Assembly (NCBI RefSeq): GCF_008806385.1
Contig: NZ_VZZK01000021.1
Location: 1 to 40,204 of the forward strand
Direction: 5' to 3'
Length of the DNA: 40,204 nucleotides
Origin: Methylobacterium soli
GTDB taxonomy: Bacteria; Pseudomonadota; Alphaproteobacteria; Rhizobiales; Beijerinckiaceae
The notes beneath the pieces are model-generated. The model was not told the origin of the DNA. It did no database searches and saw only the letters and a list, made by a program, of their open reading frames with translations. The position numbers were made by a program, and so were the translations under genes. The stretch's first letter is position 1, and the number at the start of each line of letters is the position of its first letter. Positions 1-7,954 of this stretch are shown here, piece by piece.

Positions 1-198
1 GAGCGGGATCGACAGGAGGGTGATCGAGGCCATCTCCTCGTAGACGTTCTGCGCCACCGTATCGAGGGACGAGCCGGGCATGAACAGGAACATGAAGGCC
101 AGCGCCACGAAGCCGAGCGCGAAGGCGATCGGGATGCCCGCGAGCATCACGCTCAACGTCGCCCCCGCGTAGAGGAAGCCGATTGCCGCGACGCTCAT
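1..198 (-). CDS. dctM: TRAP transporter large permease DctM, N-terminal part only
   Basis: The reverse strand encodes about 66 residues that begin MSVAAIGFLYAGATLSVML and run off the left edge of the window, so the C-terminal bulk is outside. The hydrophobic first segment followed by a Gly-Ile-Pro-Ile stretch is typical of the start of DctM, the large 12-13 helix channel subunit of tripartite ATP-independent periplasmic transporters. Its ATG overlaps the TGA of the dctQ gene by four bases, so the genes are translationally coupled. Gene order is dctP-dctQ-dctM on the minus strand. Identification rests mostly on this context plus the membrane-type N-terminus. Confidence 0.85.
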   Translation of the reverse strand, partial: MSVAAIGFLYAGATLSVMLAGIPIAFALGFVALAFMFLFMPGSSLDTVAQNVYEEMASITLLSIPL

Positions 199-911
199 CG
201 TTGGCTCCCTGAGCTCGTCGTGTCCGGAGTGGTGTTGCGCAAGGGGGCACCCATGGGGTGGGTGCCCTCCGGCGTCAGGTCGGGGCGGCCGTGGACGTCG
301 CGGTTGATGTCGGCGCCGATGCCGATCTTGGGCTTGGCCCAGCCGGCCTTCTCGGCGCCATACAGGACCTCCTCGGCAATCTGCAGGGCGAACTGGATGG
401 AGAGCAGGCTCATGCCCGCCGCCATCAGGAGGTAGGGGATCCAGAGCGGCGGCCCCCAGCTCGACTGCGAGACCTGCCCGTCGACCCAGGCCTCGTGCAG
501 CAGCGTCCAGCTCTTCCAGGCGAAGAAGACCACGAACACGAAGCTGACGAGATCGGCGATCAGGAGCCGGGCGCGGTTCACGCGGGGCGAGAGCAGGCCG
601 GTCAGGGCCTCGATGGCGACGTGCCCGCGCTTGGCCTGGACGGCGGCGGCCGAGAAGAAGGTGGCGCCGACGATCAGGAACACCGCCATCTCGTCCTGCC
701 AGTCGGTGGGCTCGTGCAGGACGTAGCGGATCACCACGCTGTAGCTGAGCACCAGGCAGGCGCAGACCAGCGCGACGCCGCCGAGCAGCATGATGACGTG
801 GTTGACGGCCTTCAGGGACCGGTCGATGGCGCCGAGGAGCCCCGGCACGCGGGGCTCGGCGACGGCGTGCGTCTCGGCTGCCGCCGAGGCCGCGTCGAAG
901 GCGTGGCTCAT
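195..911 (-). CDS. dctQ: TRAP transporter small permease DctQ
   Basis: This 238-residue inner-membrane protein has four hydrophobic segments, at about residues 30-52, 63-85, 103-125 and 147-170. That is the layout of the DctQ small permease, which joins the large permease and helps couple Na+-driven uptake to the periplasmic binding protein. Residues WQDEMAVFLIVGATF in segment two fit the family. The start is the ATG at 911, which overlaps the dctP stop codon by four bases; in the same way its own TGA overlaps the dctM start. A long hydrophilic C-terminal tail of about 55 residues after the last helix is longer than usual. The substrate cannot be told from this subunit. Confidence 0.9.
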   Translation of the reverse strand: MSHAFDAASAAAETHAVAEPRVPGLLGAIDRSLKAVNHVIMLLGGVALVCACLVLSYSVVIRYVLHEPTDWQDEMAVFLIVGATFFSAAAVQAKRGHVAIEALTGLLSPRVNRARLLIADLVSFVFVVFFAWKSWTLLHEAWVDGQVSQSSWGPPLWIPYLLMAAGMSLLSIQFALQIAEEVLYGAEKAGWAKPKIGIGADINRDVHGRPDLTPEGTHPMGAPLRNTTPDTTSSGSQR

Positions 912-1930
912 GACACCTGCTCGGCCAGCTTGAGGAGCTCGGCGCAATTGGCGTTCTTGCCCGCGTAATCCTTCCAGGCGGTCTCGCGGGCGATGTCGCG
1001 CCACTTGCCGAGCGTCGCCTCGTCGAGGTTCTGGACCTTGGCGCCGGCCTTGCTGAAGATCTCCTCGACCTTGGTGTCGTCGGCCTTGGCGCCCGCCTGC
1101 CCGAAGCTCTCGAGCTCGGCGCCCACCGCCATGATCAGGTCCTGCTGGTCCTTGGGCAGGCCCGAGAACACGGTCTTGGACATCATGATCGGCTCGAGCA
1201 TGAACCAGTAGGAGCGCTCGCGGCCCGAGGTGAGGGATTTCGCCAGCTCCTCCAGGCGGAACGAGATCAGGCTGGTGGAGGAGGTGATCACCGCATCGCA
1301 CGCGCCCGTCTGCATGGCGGCATAGGATTCACTCGAGGGGATCGAGAGGGTGGCCGCCCCCGCCTGCTTCATCATCAGGTCCATCTCGCGCGAGCCGCCC
1401 CGGACCTTGAGGCCCTTGGCGTCCGACGGCGCGTAGAGGGGCCGCTCGCGGCTGGCGACGCCGCCCGATTGCCAGACCCAGGAGACCAGGATGATGCCCT
1501 TCTGGTCGAGGAGCTCGGTGAGCTTCCGGCCGACCGGCGCCTTCTTCCAGGCGATCGCCTGCTCGTAGGAGCTCACGAGAGCCGGCATCAGGCCAATATT
1601 CATTTCCGGGATCTCGCCCCCTGCGTAGGGCGAGGGATAGAGGGACATGTCGAGGGCGCCCTTGCGCATGGCGGCGAACTGGGCGTTCGTCTTCATCAGC
1701 GAGGAGCCGGGATAGACCTGCACCTCCAGGGCGCCCTTCGAGCGCTCGGCGACCGCCTGCGCGAACTTGCGGCACATCCGGTCCCTGAAATCGCCCTCAT
1801 CGATCGTCCCGCCGGGAAACTGGTGCGACAGCTTCAGGGTGGTGGCGGCGCGCGCGGCATCCAGGCCGAGGGTCAGGATGGCGGGGGCCGCGAGGCCCGA
1901 GGCGAGGAGGTGGCGTCGTGTCAGGGCCAT
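908..1930 (-). CDS. dctP: TRAP transporter solute-binding protein DctP
   Basis: A 340-residue periplasmic binding protein of the DctP/TAXI superfamily. It starts with a signal peptide in which TRRHLLASG resembles a twin-arginine motif, followed by a hydrophobic core and an ARA-A cleavage site near residue 28. The mature protein opens TTLKLSHQFPGG, the usual first strand of DctP proteins, and KVRGG near residue 160 carries the conserved arginine that binds the ligand carboxylate in this family. The ATG at 1930 was chosen because a GGGAGAA Shine-Dalgarno lies just upstream; longer readings lack a signal peptide at the N-terminus. First gene of the dctPQM operon. The ligand is unknown; a carboxylate is expected from the family, perhaps the substrate of the dehydrogenase at 3.7-6.6 kb. 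Confidence 0.92.
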   Translation of the reverse strand: MALTRRHLLASGLAAPAILTLGLDAARAATTLKLSHQFPGGTIDEGDFRDRMCRKFAQAVAERSKGALEVQVYPGSSLMKTNAQFAAMRKGALDMSLYPSPYAGGEIPEMNIGLMPALVSSYEQAIAWKKAPVGRKLTELLDQKGIILVSWVWQSGGVASRERPLYAPSDAKGLKVRGGSREMDLMMKQAGAATLSIPSSESYAAMQTGACDAVITSSTSLISFRLEELAKSLTSGRERSYWFMLEPIMMSKTVFSGLPKDQQDLIMAVGAELESFGQAGAKADDTKVEEIFSKAGAKVQNLDEATLGKWRDIARETAWKDYAGKNANCAELLKLAEQVS

Positions 1931-2025
1931 GGCGTTCTTCTCCCGCGGCGCACAATGTTTGCGCCTTGTTTGTGCGGTGCAGCGTTTATATTGAATGCAC
2001 CTTCTGTTATAGAGAAGAAGCTCTC

Positions 2026-2055
2026 TTGTATATTTTGTCAACCGCCTTGCATAAT
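2026..2055 (+). promoter_or_regulatory. Putative promoter of the first GntR gene in the dctP/gntR divergent region
   Basis: The AT-rich gap between dctP and the divergent gntR holds TTGTAT (2026-2031), an 18-base spacer and CATAAT (2050-2055). These are acceptable -35 and -10 hexamers and would place the transcript start about 34 bases before the gntR ATG. On the other strand a TTGACA overlaps the same stretch and a TATAAA lies near 1985, about 55 bases upstream of dctP, so dctP could be driven from here too. An imperfect inverted repeat AGAGA-N6-TCTCT (2011-2026) borders the -35. Motif reading only. Confidence 0.45.
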
Positions 2056-2095
2056 AGCGCCGGTCGGAATTTCATCCCGCCGGGAGGGAAGCGTG

Positions 2096-2752
2096 ATGAG
2101 CCAGGCGCAGCGTCTGAAGCAGGCAATCGAGGATGAGATCGTCGACGGGCGGCTCGCCCTCGGCGCACGCCTCGACGAGGTGCAGCTCGCCGAGCGATTC
2201 GGCGTCTCGCGCACCCCGATCCGCGAGGCGCTGATCCAGCTGACCATGACGGGGCTCGTCGAGACCAAGCCCCGCAAGGGCGCGATCGTCAGCGCCCCCG
2301 AGCCGCAGCACCTGCTCGCGATGTTCGAGACCATGGCGGAGATCGAGGCCTCCTGCGGCCGCCTCGCGGCCCGGCGCCTGATCCCGGAGGACGAGGCGGC
2401 CCTGCGGGATGCCCTGGCGGCCTGCGCCCGCGCGGCGGAAGCCGGCGACACCGAGTCCTATTACCAGGAGAACTACGTCTTCCACATGGTGGTGTACCGC
2501 GCCTGCCGGAACGTCTTCCTGGGCGAGCAGGCGCGCCAGCTCAGCCGCCGCCTCGCGCCCTTCCGCCGCCTGCAGCTGCGCGTCCGCCAGCGCCTCGCCC
2601 AGTCGCTCGCCGAGCATGCCGAGATCGTCGAGGCGATCATCTCCGGCGACGAGGCCAGGGCGGCCGAATCGCTGCGCGCCCACGTGGTCGTGCAGGGCGA
2701 CCGCTTCTCCGACCTCGTGGCGAATATGCGCTCGATCAACGCCGCGGCGTGA
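2096..2752 (+). CDS. GntR-family transcriptional regulator with FCD domain
   Basis: A 218-residue regulator. Residues 1-70 form a GntR winged helix-turn-helix, with LAERFGVSRTPIREALIQL as the classic recognition motif. Residues 80-205 form an all-helical FCD ligand-binding domain, including the HMVVYRAC and LAEHAEIVEAI helices whose histidines usually bind a metal that contacts a carboxylate ligand. The ATG at 2096 has GGGAGGGA seven or so bases upstream. It is divergent from dctPQM, so it most probably controls that operon, with the transported acid or a derivative as effector (inference). Confidence 0.9.
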   Translation: MSQAQRLKQAIEDEIVDGRLALGARLDEVQLAERFGVSRTPIREALIQLTMTGLVETKPRKGAIVSAPEPQHLLAMFETMAEIEASCGRLAARRLIPEDEAALRDALAACARAAEAGDTESYYQENYVFHMVVYRACRNVFLGEQARQLSRRLAPFRRLQLRVRQRLAQSLAEHAEIVEAIISGDEARAAESLRAHVVVQGDRFSDLVANMRSINAAA

Positions 2753-2914
2753 GGGGCGGCGCCCGGGCTCGGCCATCGGTCGGGGCCGCCCGGCGTCACG
2801 GGGCAGGGGCACCCTGCCGGCCATGCAGGGTCCCGGGAGCCGACGATGTCGGACCCGCCGGAATTGATTCGCTGGGCGATCGCGCCGGCGCGAGGGCCCC
2901 GTCAGGGGGCGCCG

Positions 2915-3592
2915 CTACCCCTCGGCGTCGCCGTAATTGGCCGCGATGACCTGCTTCTTGCCGCGGATGTGCTCGCGCATGAGGATTCCGAGGCGGCTGC
3001 CGTCGCGGGCGCGCAGCAGGGCCACCATCTCCTCGTGCTCGGAGACGGCCCGGGCCCATTGCTCGGCCGTCTGGTGGGCCCGGTAGCGCGAGCGCTGGAT
3101 GCGGCCCGACAGGCTGGTGTAGATGCCCGCCAAGGTGGTGTTTCGGCTCGCCGCCATGATGGATTCGTGGATGGCCCGGTTGAGGCGGAAATATTCTGCC
3201 TCGTCGGCCTGCTTCCAGGCGGCGACCATCCGCTCGTGCTCCGCCGCGATCACGTCGATATCGGCATCCGTAATCGTCCGGCAGGCGAGGTCGGCCGCCG
3301 TCGCCTCGAGGCCGGCGATCACCTCCATCATCTCCTCGATCTCGCTCTGCGAGATGCTCGCCACCCGCGCGCCGCGATTCGGCAGGAGTTCGAGGAGACC
3401 TTCCGTCGCCAAGATCTTGATGGCTTCGCGCAAGGGCGTACGCGAAATTCCGAAGCGTTCGGTGAGTTCGCCCTCGTTGATGCGCGCGCGGGGCTCCATT
3501 TCGCCGGATTGGATCAGTTCGCGCATCCGGTCGGCGACCTCGTCGTGGAGGTATCGCCGGCTGATGCCGAGGCCCGGATCAATCTTGTTCAT
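2915..3592 (-). CDS. Second GntR-family regulator with FCD domain
   Basis: A 225-residue protein with an N-terminal winged helix-turn-helix (LTERFGISRTPLREAIKIL at about residues 47-65) and a C-terminal FCD domain from about residue 85. FCD metal-site histidines are visible in NRAIHESIMAAS and SEHEEMVALL. It lies 61 bases downstream of the FAD/Fe-S dehydrogenase on the same strand, so the two may be cotranscribed and this regulator could control the dehydrogenase. It faces the first GntR gene tail to tail. The two regulators share architecture but differ clearly in sequence, so this is not a recent duplication. No good Shine-Dalgarno precedes the ATG. Confidence 0.9.
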   Translation of the reverse strand: MNKIDPGLGISRRYLHDEVADRMRELIQSGEMEPRARINEGELTERFGISRTPLREAIKILATEGLLELLPNRGARVASISQSEIEEMMEVIAGLEATAADLACRTITDADIDVIAAEHERMVAAWKQADEAEYFRLNRAIHESIMAASRNTTLAGIYTSLSGRIQRSRYRAHQTAEQWARAVSEHEEMVALLRARDGSRLGILMREHIRGKKQVIAANYGDAEG

Positions 3593-3653
3593 GGTTCAAC
3601 GTTTTTTAGAGGGCGCCGCCCGAACTTCAAGCTACGTTTAAGCGCCGGCGAAA

Positions 3654-6602
3654 TCAGTGTCGAGAGATCAGGGCGCGATCGAGCACGCGGGCCACATGTT
3701 CCGCATCGCGGCCGAGCCCGTCATGGATCTGGTGGCGGCAGGAGGTGCCGTCGGCGACGACGAGATCGTCCGGCCCGGCCTTGCGGAGCGCCGGGAACAG
3801 GGACAGCTCGGCCATGGCGAGCGACACGTCGATCGTGTCGGCGCCGTACCCGAAGGCCCCGGCCATGCCGCAGCAACTCGATTCGATGACCCGCACGTCG
3901 AGCCCCGGCACGTGGCGCAGGACCGTCTCGACGGAGCCCATGGCGCCGAACGACTTCTGGTGGCAATGGCCATGCAGGTGCGCGACCCGGCCGCCCTGGT
4001 CGGCGAGGTCGAGTGCGATCCGCCCGGCCGCCAGATCCGTGGCGAGCAGCTCCTCGAAGAGTAGGCTGTTCCCGGCCAGGAGATCGGTGTCGGCGCCGGG
4101 CAGCAGCGAGCCGAACTCGTCCCGGAAGGTGAGGAGGCAGGAGGGCTCGAGCCCGACCGCGCGGGCGCCCGCGCGGATGAAGGGCAGGAGCGCGTCGAGG
4201 GTGCGCCGCGCCTCGGCACGGGCCCGGTCGGTCTGGCCGGATGCGAGGTAGGTGCGCCCGCAGCAGAGGGGCCGGCGGCCCTTCGGCGGGTAGACCCGGT
4301 GCAGCCGGTAGCCGGCCGCCACGAGCACGCGCTCGGCCGCCTCCAGGTTCTCGCGCTCGAAGGCCCGGTTGAAGGTGTCGCCGAACAGGATGATGTCGCG
4401 GAAGCTCCCGCTGACGTCGCCCGGATGGGCGGCCTCCCCGGTCTCGGCCCAGGGGCGGCGCCAGCGCGGCAGGCTGCGCCGGGCCGAGAGGCCGGCCACC
4501 CGCTCCGAGAGGCGCGCCAGCGGCGCGTAGCGGTCGCGCAGGTTGAGGAGGGGGGCGAGCTTGGCGGCGATCCCGGCATAGAGCGGCAGCCCGGCCACCA
4601 GCCGCTCCTTCAGGGGCAGGCCGTGGCGGGCGTGGTAATGGTGCAGGAACTCGACCTTCATCTTGGCCATGTCGACGCCGGTCGGGCATTCCCGCCGGCA
4701 GGCCTTGCAGGAGACGCACAGATCCATCGTGCGCTTCATCTCGGGGCTCGTGAAGGCGTCCGGCCCAAGCTGCCCCGAGATGGCGAGGCGCAGGGAATTG
4801 GCGCGGCCGCGGGTGAGGTGCTGCTCGTCGCGGGTGGCCCGGTAGGACGGGCACATGGCGCCGCCCGCGAGCTTCCGGCAGGTGCCGTTGTTGTTGCACA
4901 TCTCGACGGCCTCGCCGAAGCCGCCCCAGCCCGACCAGTCGAGGGCCGTCCGCATCGGGCGGGTGACGGCGTAGCCCGGCGCGAAGCGCATCAGGGAATG
5001 GTCGTCCATCCTGAGCGGGCGCACGATCTTGCCGGGGTTGAGGCGGTTCTCGGGGTCGAAATTGTCCTTCACCGTCTCGAAGGCGCGGGCGAGACGGGAG
5101 CCGAACAGGGGCTCGACGAATTCCGAGCGGGAGATGCCGTCGCCGTGCTCGCCCGAATACGAGCCCTTGTGGCGGCGCACCAGCTCCGCGGTCTCCTCCG
5201 CGATGGCGCGCATCGTCGCGACGTCGCCGCCCTCCTTCATGTTGAGGATCGGGCGCACGTGCAGGCAGCCGACGGAGGCGTGGGCGTACCACGTGCCCCG
5301 CGTCCCGTGCTTCGTGAACACCGCCGTCACCGCGTCGGTGTAGTCGGCGAGGTGCTCAAGCGGCACGGCGCAATCCTCGATGAACGAGACGGGCTTGGCG
5401 TCCCCCTTCATCGACATCATAATGTTGAGGCAGGCCTCGCGCACCTCCCAGACGGATTTCTGGCGGGCGGGCTCGGGCACCTCCACCACGGCGTCCACGA
5501 AGCCGTGGTCGCTCATGCAGGCATCGAGGCGCTTCAGGTCGCGCATCAGGGCGTCGCGGTCGTCGCCCGCGAACTCGGTGAGCAGGAGGCAGTTCGGCTG
5601 CCCCCGGGTGATGTCGGCGAGCGTCGTGCGGAACAGCGGGATATCGGCGCCGAGCACCAGCACGTTGTTGTCGACGAGCTCGACCGCGACCGGGTTCAGG
5701 TCGACGATCGCCTTGGTGGTCTCCATCGCGGCCCGGAACGAGGGGAAGTGGCAGACCCCCATCACCCGGTGCGCGGGCAGGCGCGAGAGCTTGAGCGTCA
5801 CGCTCGTGGTGGCCGCGAGCGTCCCCTCCGAGCCCACCAGGAGGTGGGCGAGGTTTGGGCGCGGCTCGATCAGCGCGTCGAGATTGTAGCCGCCGACCCG
5901 GCGCTGCACCCGCGGGAACATGCGCAGGATCTCGTCGCGCTCCGATTCGGCGAGCGCCACCATGCGGCGGGCGAGGTCCTCGGCGCGGGCGCCCCCGGTG
6001 GCGCCGCCCGCCTCGTTGCCGGTGAGCCCGAAGCCGAAGGGCGTGCCGTCGTGGAGCAGCGCCTCGAGGCTCAGGACGTTGTCGCTCATCTTGCCGAAGC
6101 GGAGCGAGCGGGCGCCGCAGGAATTGTTGCCCGCCATGCCGCCGATGGTGCAGCGGGTGGCGGTGGAGGGCTCCACGGGGAAGAACCAGCCATCCGCCTT
6201 GACCCGGGCGTTCAGGCGCTCGAGCACCATGCCGGGCTCGACCGTGACGGTGCCGGCCTCCGGATCGTAGGCCAGGAGGCCGTTGAAGTGGCGCGAGCAA
6301 TCAACCACGAGGCCCGAGCCGATCGGCTGGCCGTTCTGCGAGGTGCCGCCCCCGCGCATGATCACCGGGACCGCGTGCTCGGCCGCGATCGTCAGCGTGG
6401 CGGCGATGTCGGCAGCAGCGCGGGGAAAGACCACGCCCGCCGGGACGATCTGGTAGATCGAGGCGTCGGTGGCGTAGCGCCCGCGCGTGAAGGCGTCGAA
6501 GCGCACCTCGCCCTGCAGCGCCTCGGCGAGGCGCCGGGCGAGCCCGGAATCCTGGCGGGCCGCAGCCCTTGGGCTCATCACGGACTCGGCGCTCGCTGCC
6601 AT
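3654..6602 (-). CDS. FAD- and Fe-S-binding 2-hydroxyacid dehydrogenase, YdiJ type
   Basis: A 982-residue fusion. Its first half is a VAO/PCMH-type FAD domain (RGGGTSQNGQ near residue 85 and NNSCGARSLRFG near 160) with an FAD-oxidase C-terminal domain. Its second half is a GlpC-like ferredoxin and CCG region: CNNNGTCRK near 570, CVSCKACRRECP near 630, and CCG motifs near 777 (PLCCGRTYL) and 907 (SSCCGMAGA). This is the layout of E. coli YdiJ, described as a D-2-hydroxyglutarate dehydrogenase; related fusions oxidise D-lactate or other 2-hydroxyacids and pass electrons to the respiratory chain. The start at 6602 follows an AGGAGG; a reading from 6665 adds 21 unlikely residues. Nearby TRAP transporter and GntR genes suggest an imported hydroxyacid as substrate. 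Exact substrate unproven. Confidence 0.88.
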   Translation of the reverse strand: MAASAESVMSPRAAARQDSGLARRLAEALQGEVRFDAFTRGRYATDASIYQIVPAGVVFPRAAADIAATLTIAAEHAVPVIMRGGGTSQNGQPIGSGLVVDCSRHFNGLLAYDPEAGTVTVEPGMVLERLNARVKADGWFFPVEPSTATRCTIGGMAGNNSCGARSLRFGKMSDNVLSLEALLHDGTPFGFGLTGNEAGGATGGARAEDLARRMVALAESERDEILRMFPRVQRRVGGYNLDALIEPRPNLAHLLVGSEGTLAATTSVTLKLSRLPAHRVMGVCHFPSFRAAMETTKAIVDLNPVAVELVDNNVLVLGADIPLFRTTLADITRGQPNCLLLTEFAGDDRDALMRDLKRLDACMSDHGFVDAVVEVPEPARQKSVWEVREACLNIMMSMKGDAKPVSFIEDCAVPLEHLADYTDAVTAVFTKHGTRGTWYAHASVGCLHVRPILNMKEGGDVATMRAIAEETAELVRRHKGSYSGEHGDGISRSEFVEPLFGSRLARAFETVKDNFDPENRLNPGKIVRPLRMDDHSLMRFAPGYAVTRPMRTALDWSGWGGFGEAVEMCNNNGTCRKLAGGAMCPSYRATRDEQHLTRGRANSLRLAISGQLGPDAFTSPEMKRTMDLCVSCKACRRECPTGVDMAKMKVEFLHHYHARHGLPLKERLVAGLPLYAGIAAKLAPLLNLRDRYAPLARLSERVAGLSARRSLPRWRRPWAETGEAAHPGDVSGSFRDIILFGDTFNRAFERENLEAAERVLVAAGYRLHRVYPPKGRRPLCCGRTYLASGQTDRARAEARRTLDALLPFIRAGARAVGLEPSCLLTFRDEFGSLLPGADTDLLAGNSLLFEELLATDLAAGRIALDLADQGGRVAHLHGHCHQKSFGAMGSVETVLRHVPGLDVRVIESSCCGMAGAFGYGADTIDVSLAMAELSLFPALRKAGPDDLVVADGTSCRHQIHDGLGRDAEHVARVLDRALISRH

Positions 6603-6650
6603 CGCGTCGTTATCCTCCTGGGGCCCGGATGGGGCTCCTTGCTCGTCGCT

Positions 6651-6670
6651 GAATATGTAATACAAAATTC
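6651..6670. promoter_or_regulatory. Candidate operator upstream of the FAD/Fe-S dehydrogenase
   Basis: The AT-rich 230-base gap between the dehydrogenase and the divergent threonine aldolase contains a palindrome, TGTA-A-TACA (6656-6664), within a wider GAAT...ATTC frame (6651-6670). Sites of this size and shape are typical of GntR/FCD regulators, and two such regulators are encoded nearby. A TTGTAT word is shared with the dctP/gntR intergenic region. Binding by either regulator is inference. Confidence 0.4.
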
Positions 6671-6832
6671 AATTGGAATGAAGACGGCCGCGCCGCCGCG
6701 CGGCATCATGCGGGGCGGCCGGCCCGCCCGAACAGCCCACCGGACCCTGCGCGTCCGGCCCAATCCGGATTTTGCATTCACGCTGCCGTGATCCTACGCA
6801 GATCCGAACAGCCCTGGCGAGACGAGCGACCC

Positions 6833-7876
6833 GTGACGATCGACCTGTTCAGCGACACCCAGACCCGCCCGACGCCGGGCATGCGCGACGCGATGGCGCG
6901 GGCCCCCGTGGGCGACGAGCAATCGGATTCCGACCCGACCACCCGCGCCCTCTGCGACCGGGTCGCGGCGCTCCTCGGCCAGGAGGACGGGTTGTTCATG
7001 CCCTCGGGCACGATGTGCAACCTCGTCTCGATCCTGGTCCAGACGAGGCCCGGCGACGAGATCATCGTCGACGACCAGTCCCACATCTACAACACCGAGG
7101 CCGCGGGCTCGGCGGCGATCGGGGGCGTCTCGGTGGCGCCGCTGAAGACGGCGGCCGGGATCTACAGCCCGGAGCAGTTCGAGGCGGCGATCCGCCCGCC
7201 CGCCCGCACGGCGCCGCGCTCGGCCCTGGTCTCGATCGAGCAGACCACGAGCTTCAGCGGCGGCTCGGTCTGGGACCTTGCCGACATGCGCCGCATCCGC
7301 GACGCCGCGCAGGCGCGCGGGCTCAAGGCCCATATCGACGGGGCCCGCCTCCTCAACGCCGTGGCGGCGACCGGCATCCCGGCGGCGGAATACGCGCGCG
7401 GGTTCGACAGCGTCTGGCTCGACCTCAGCAAGGGCCTCGGCTGCCCGGTCGGCGCGGTGCTGTGCGGCTCCAAGGAATTCGTGGTCGAGGCCTGGCGCTG
7501 GAAGTACCGGCTCGGGGGCGCCATGCGCCAATCGGGCGTGATCGCGGCGGCCGGCCTCTACGCCCTCGACCACCATGTCGCGCAATTGCGCGTCGACAAC
7601 GAGAACCTGCACCTCCTCCACGCGGCGATCGCGGACCTGCCGGGCCTGAGCTTCGACCCGACGGCGGGGCAGTCGAACATCCTGTGCTTCTCGGTCGCGG
7701 GTCTGGGCGTCTCGGCCGCCGAGTTCGCCGGGGCCTGCCTCGCCGAGGACGTCCGGATCAGGGCGATCGGCAGCCAGATCCGCGTCACCACCCATCTCGA
7801 CGTCGACCGGGCGGGGGTCCTGCGCGCCGCCGAGGTGATCCGCGCGGTGGCGGGCGCGTTCGCGGCGAAGGCCTGA
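6833..7876 (+). CDS. ltaE: Low-specificity threonine aldolase
   Basis: A 347-residue PLP enzyme of the threonine aldolase / beta-eliminating lyase family, which cleaves L-threonine (or allo-threonine) to glycine and acetaldehyde. The N-terminus IDLFSDTQTRPTPGMRDAM is the family hallmark, HIDGARLLN is the PLP-contacting strand, and LSKGLGCPVGA carries the Schiff-base lysine, Lys200. The GTG at 6833 gives the usual family N-terminus; an in-frame GTG at 6788 would add 15 residues and has no visible ribosome site. It is transcribed away from the hydroxyacid dehydrogenase, so a shared catabolic role is possible but unproven. D- versus L-selectivity cannot be read from the sequence. Confidence 0.88.
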   Translation: MTIDLFSDTQTRPTPGMRDAMARAPVGDEQSDSDPTTRALCDRVAALLGQEDGLFMPSGTMCNLVSILVQTRPGDEIIVDDQSHIYNTEAAGSAAIGGVSVAPLKTAAGIYSPEQFEAAIRPPARTAPRSALVSIEQTTSFSGGSVWDLADMRRIRDAAQARGLKAHIDGARLLNAVAATGIPAAEYARGFDSVWLDLSKGLGCPVGAVLCGSKEFVVEAWRWKYRLGGAMRQSGVIAAAGLYALDHHVAQLRVDNENLHLLHAAIADLPGLSFDPTAGQSNILCFSVAGLGVSAAEFAGACLAEDVRIRAIGSQIRVTTHLDVDRAGVLRAAEVIRAVAGAFAAKA

Positions 7877-7954
7877 GGCGGCGCGGCGCGCGAAGCCGGT
7901 TTGCGCCGGCGCCCCGGGCCCCTATCCTCGCGCGACGCCAACACGGGAGATCGC

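Noticed and set aside
4299..6791. An 830-codon plus-strand open frame antisense to the FAD/Fe-S dehydrogenase
   Set aside because: His/Ala/Gly/Arg-rich shadow translation without ribosome site; the opposite strand encodes all expected cofactor motifs.
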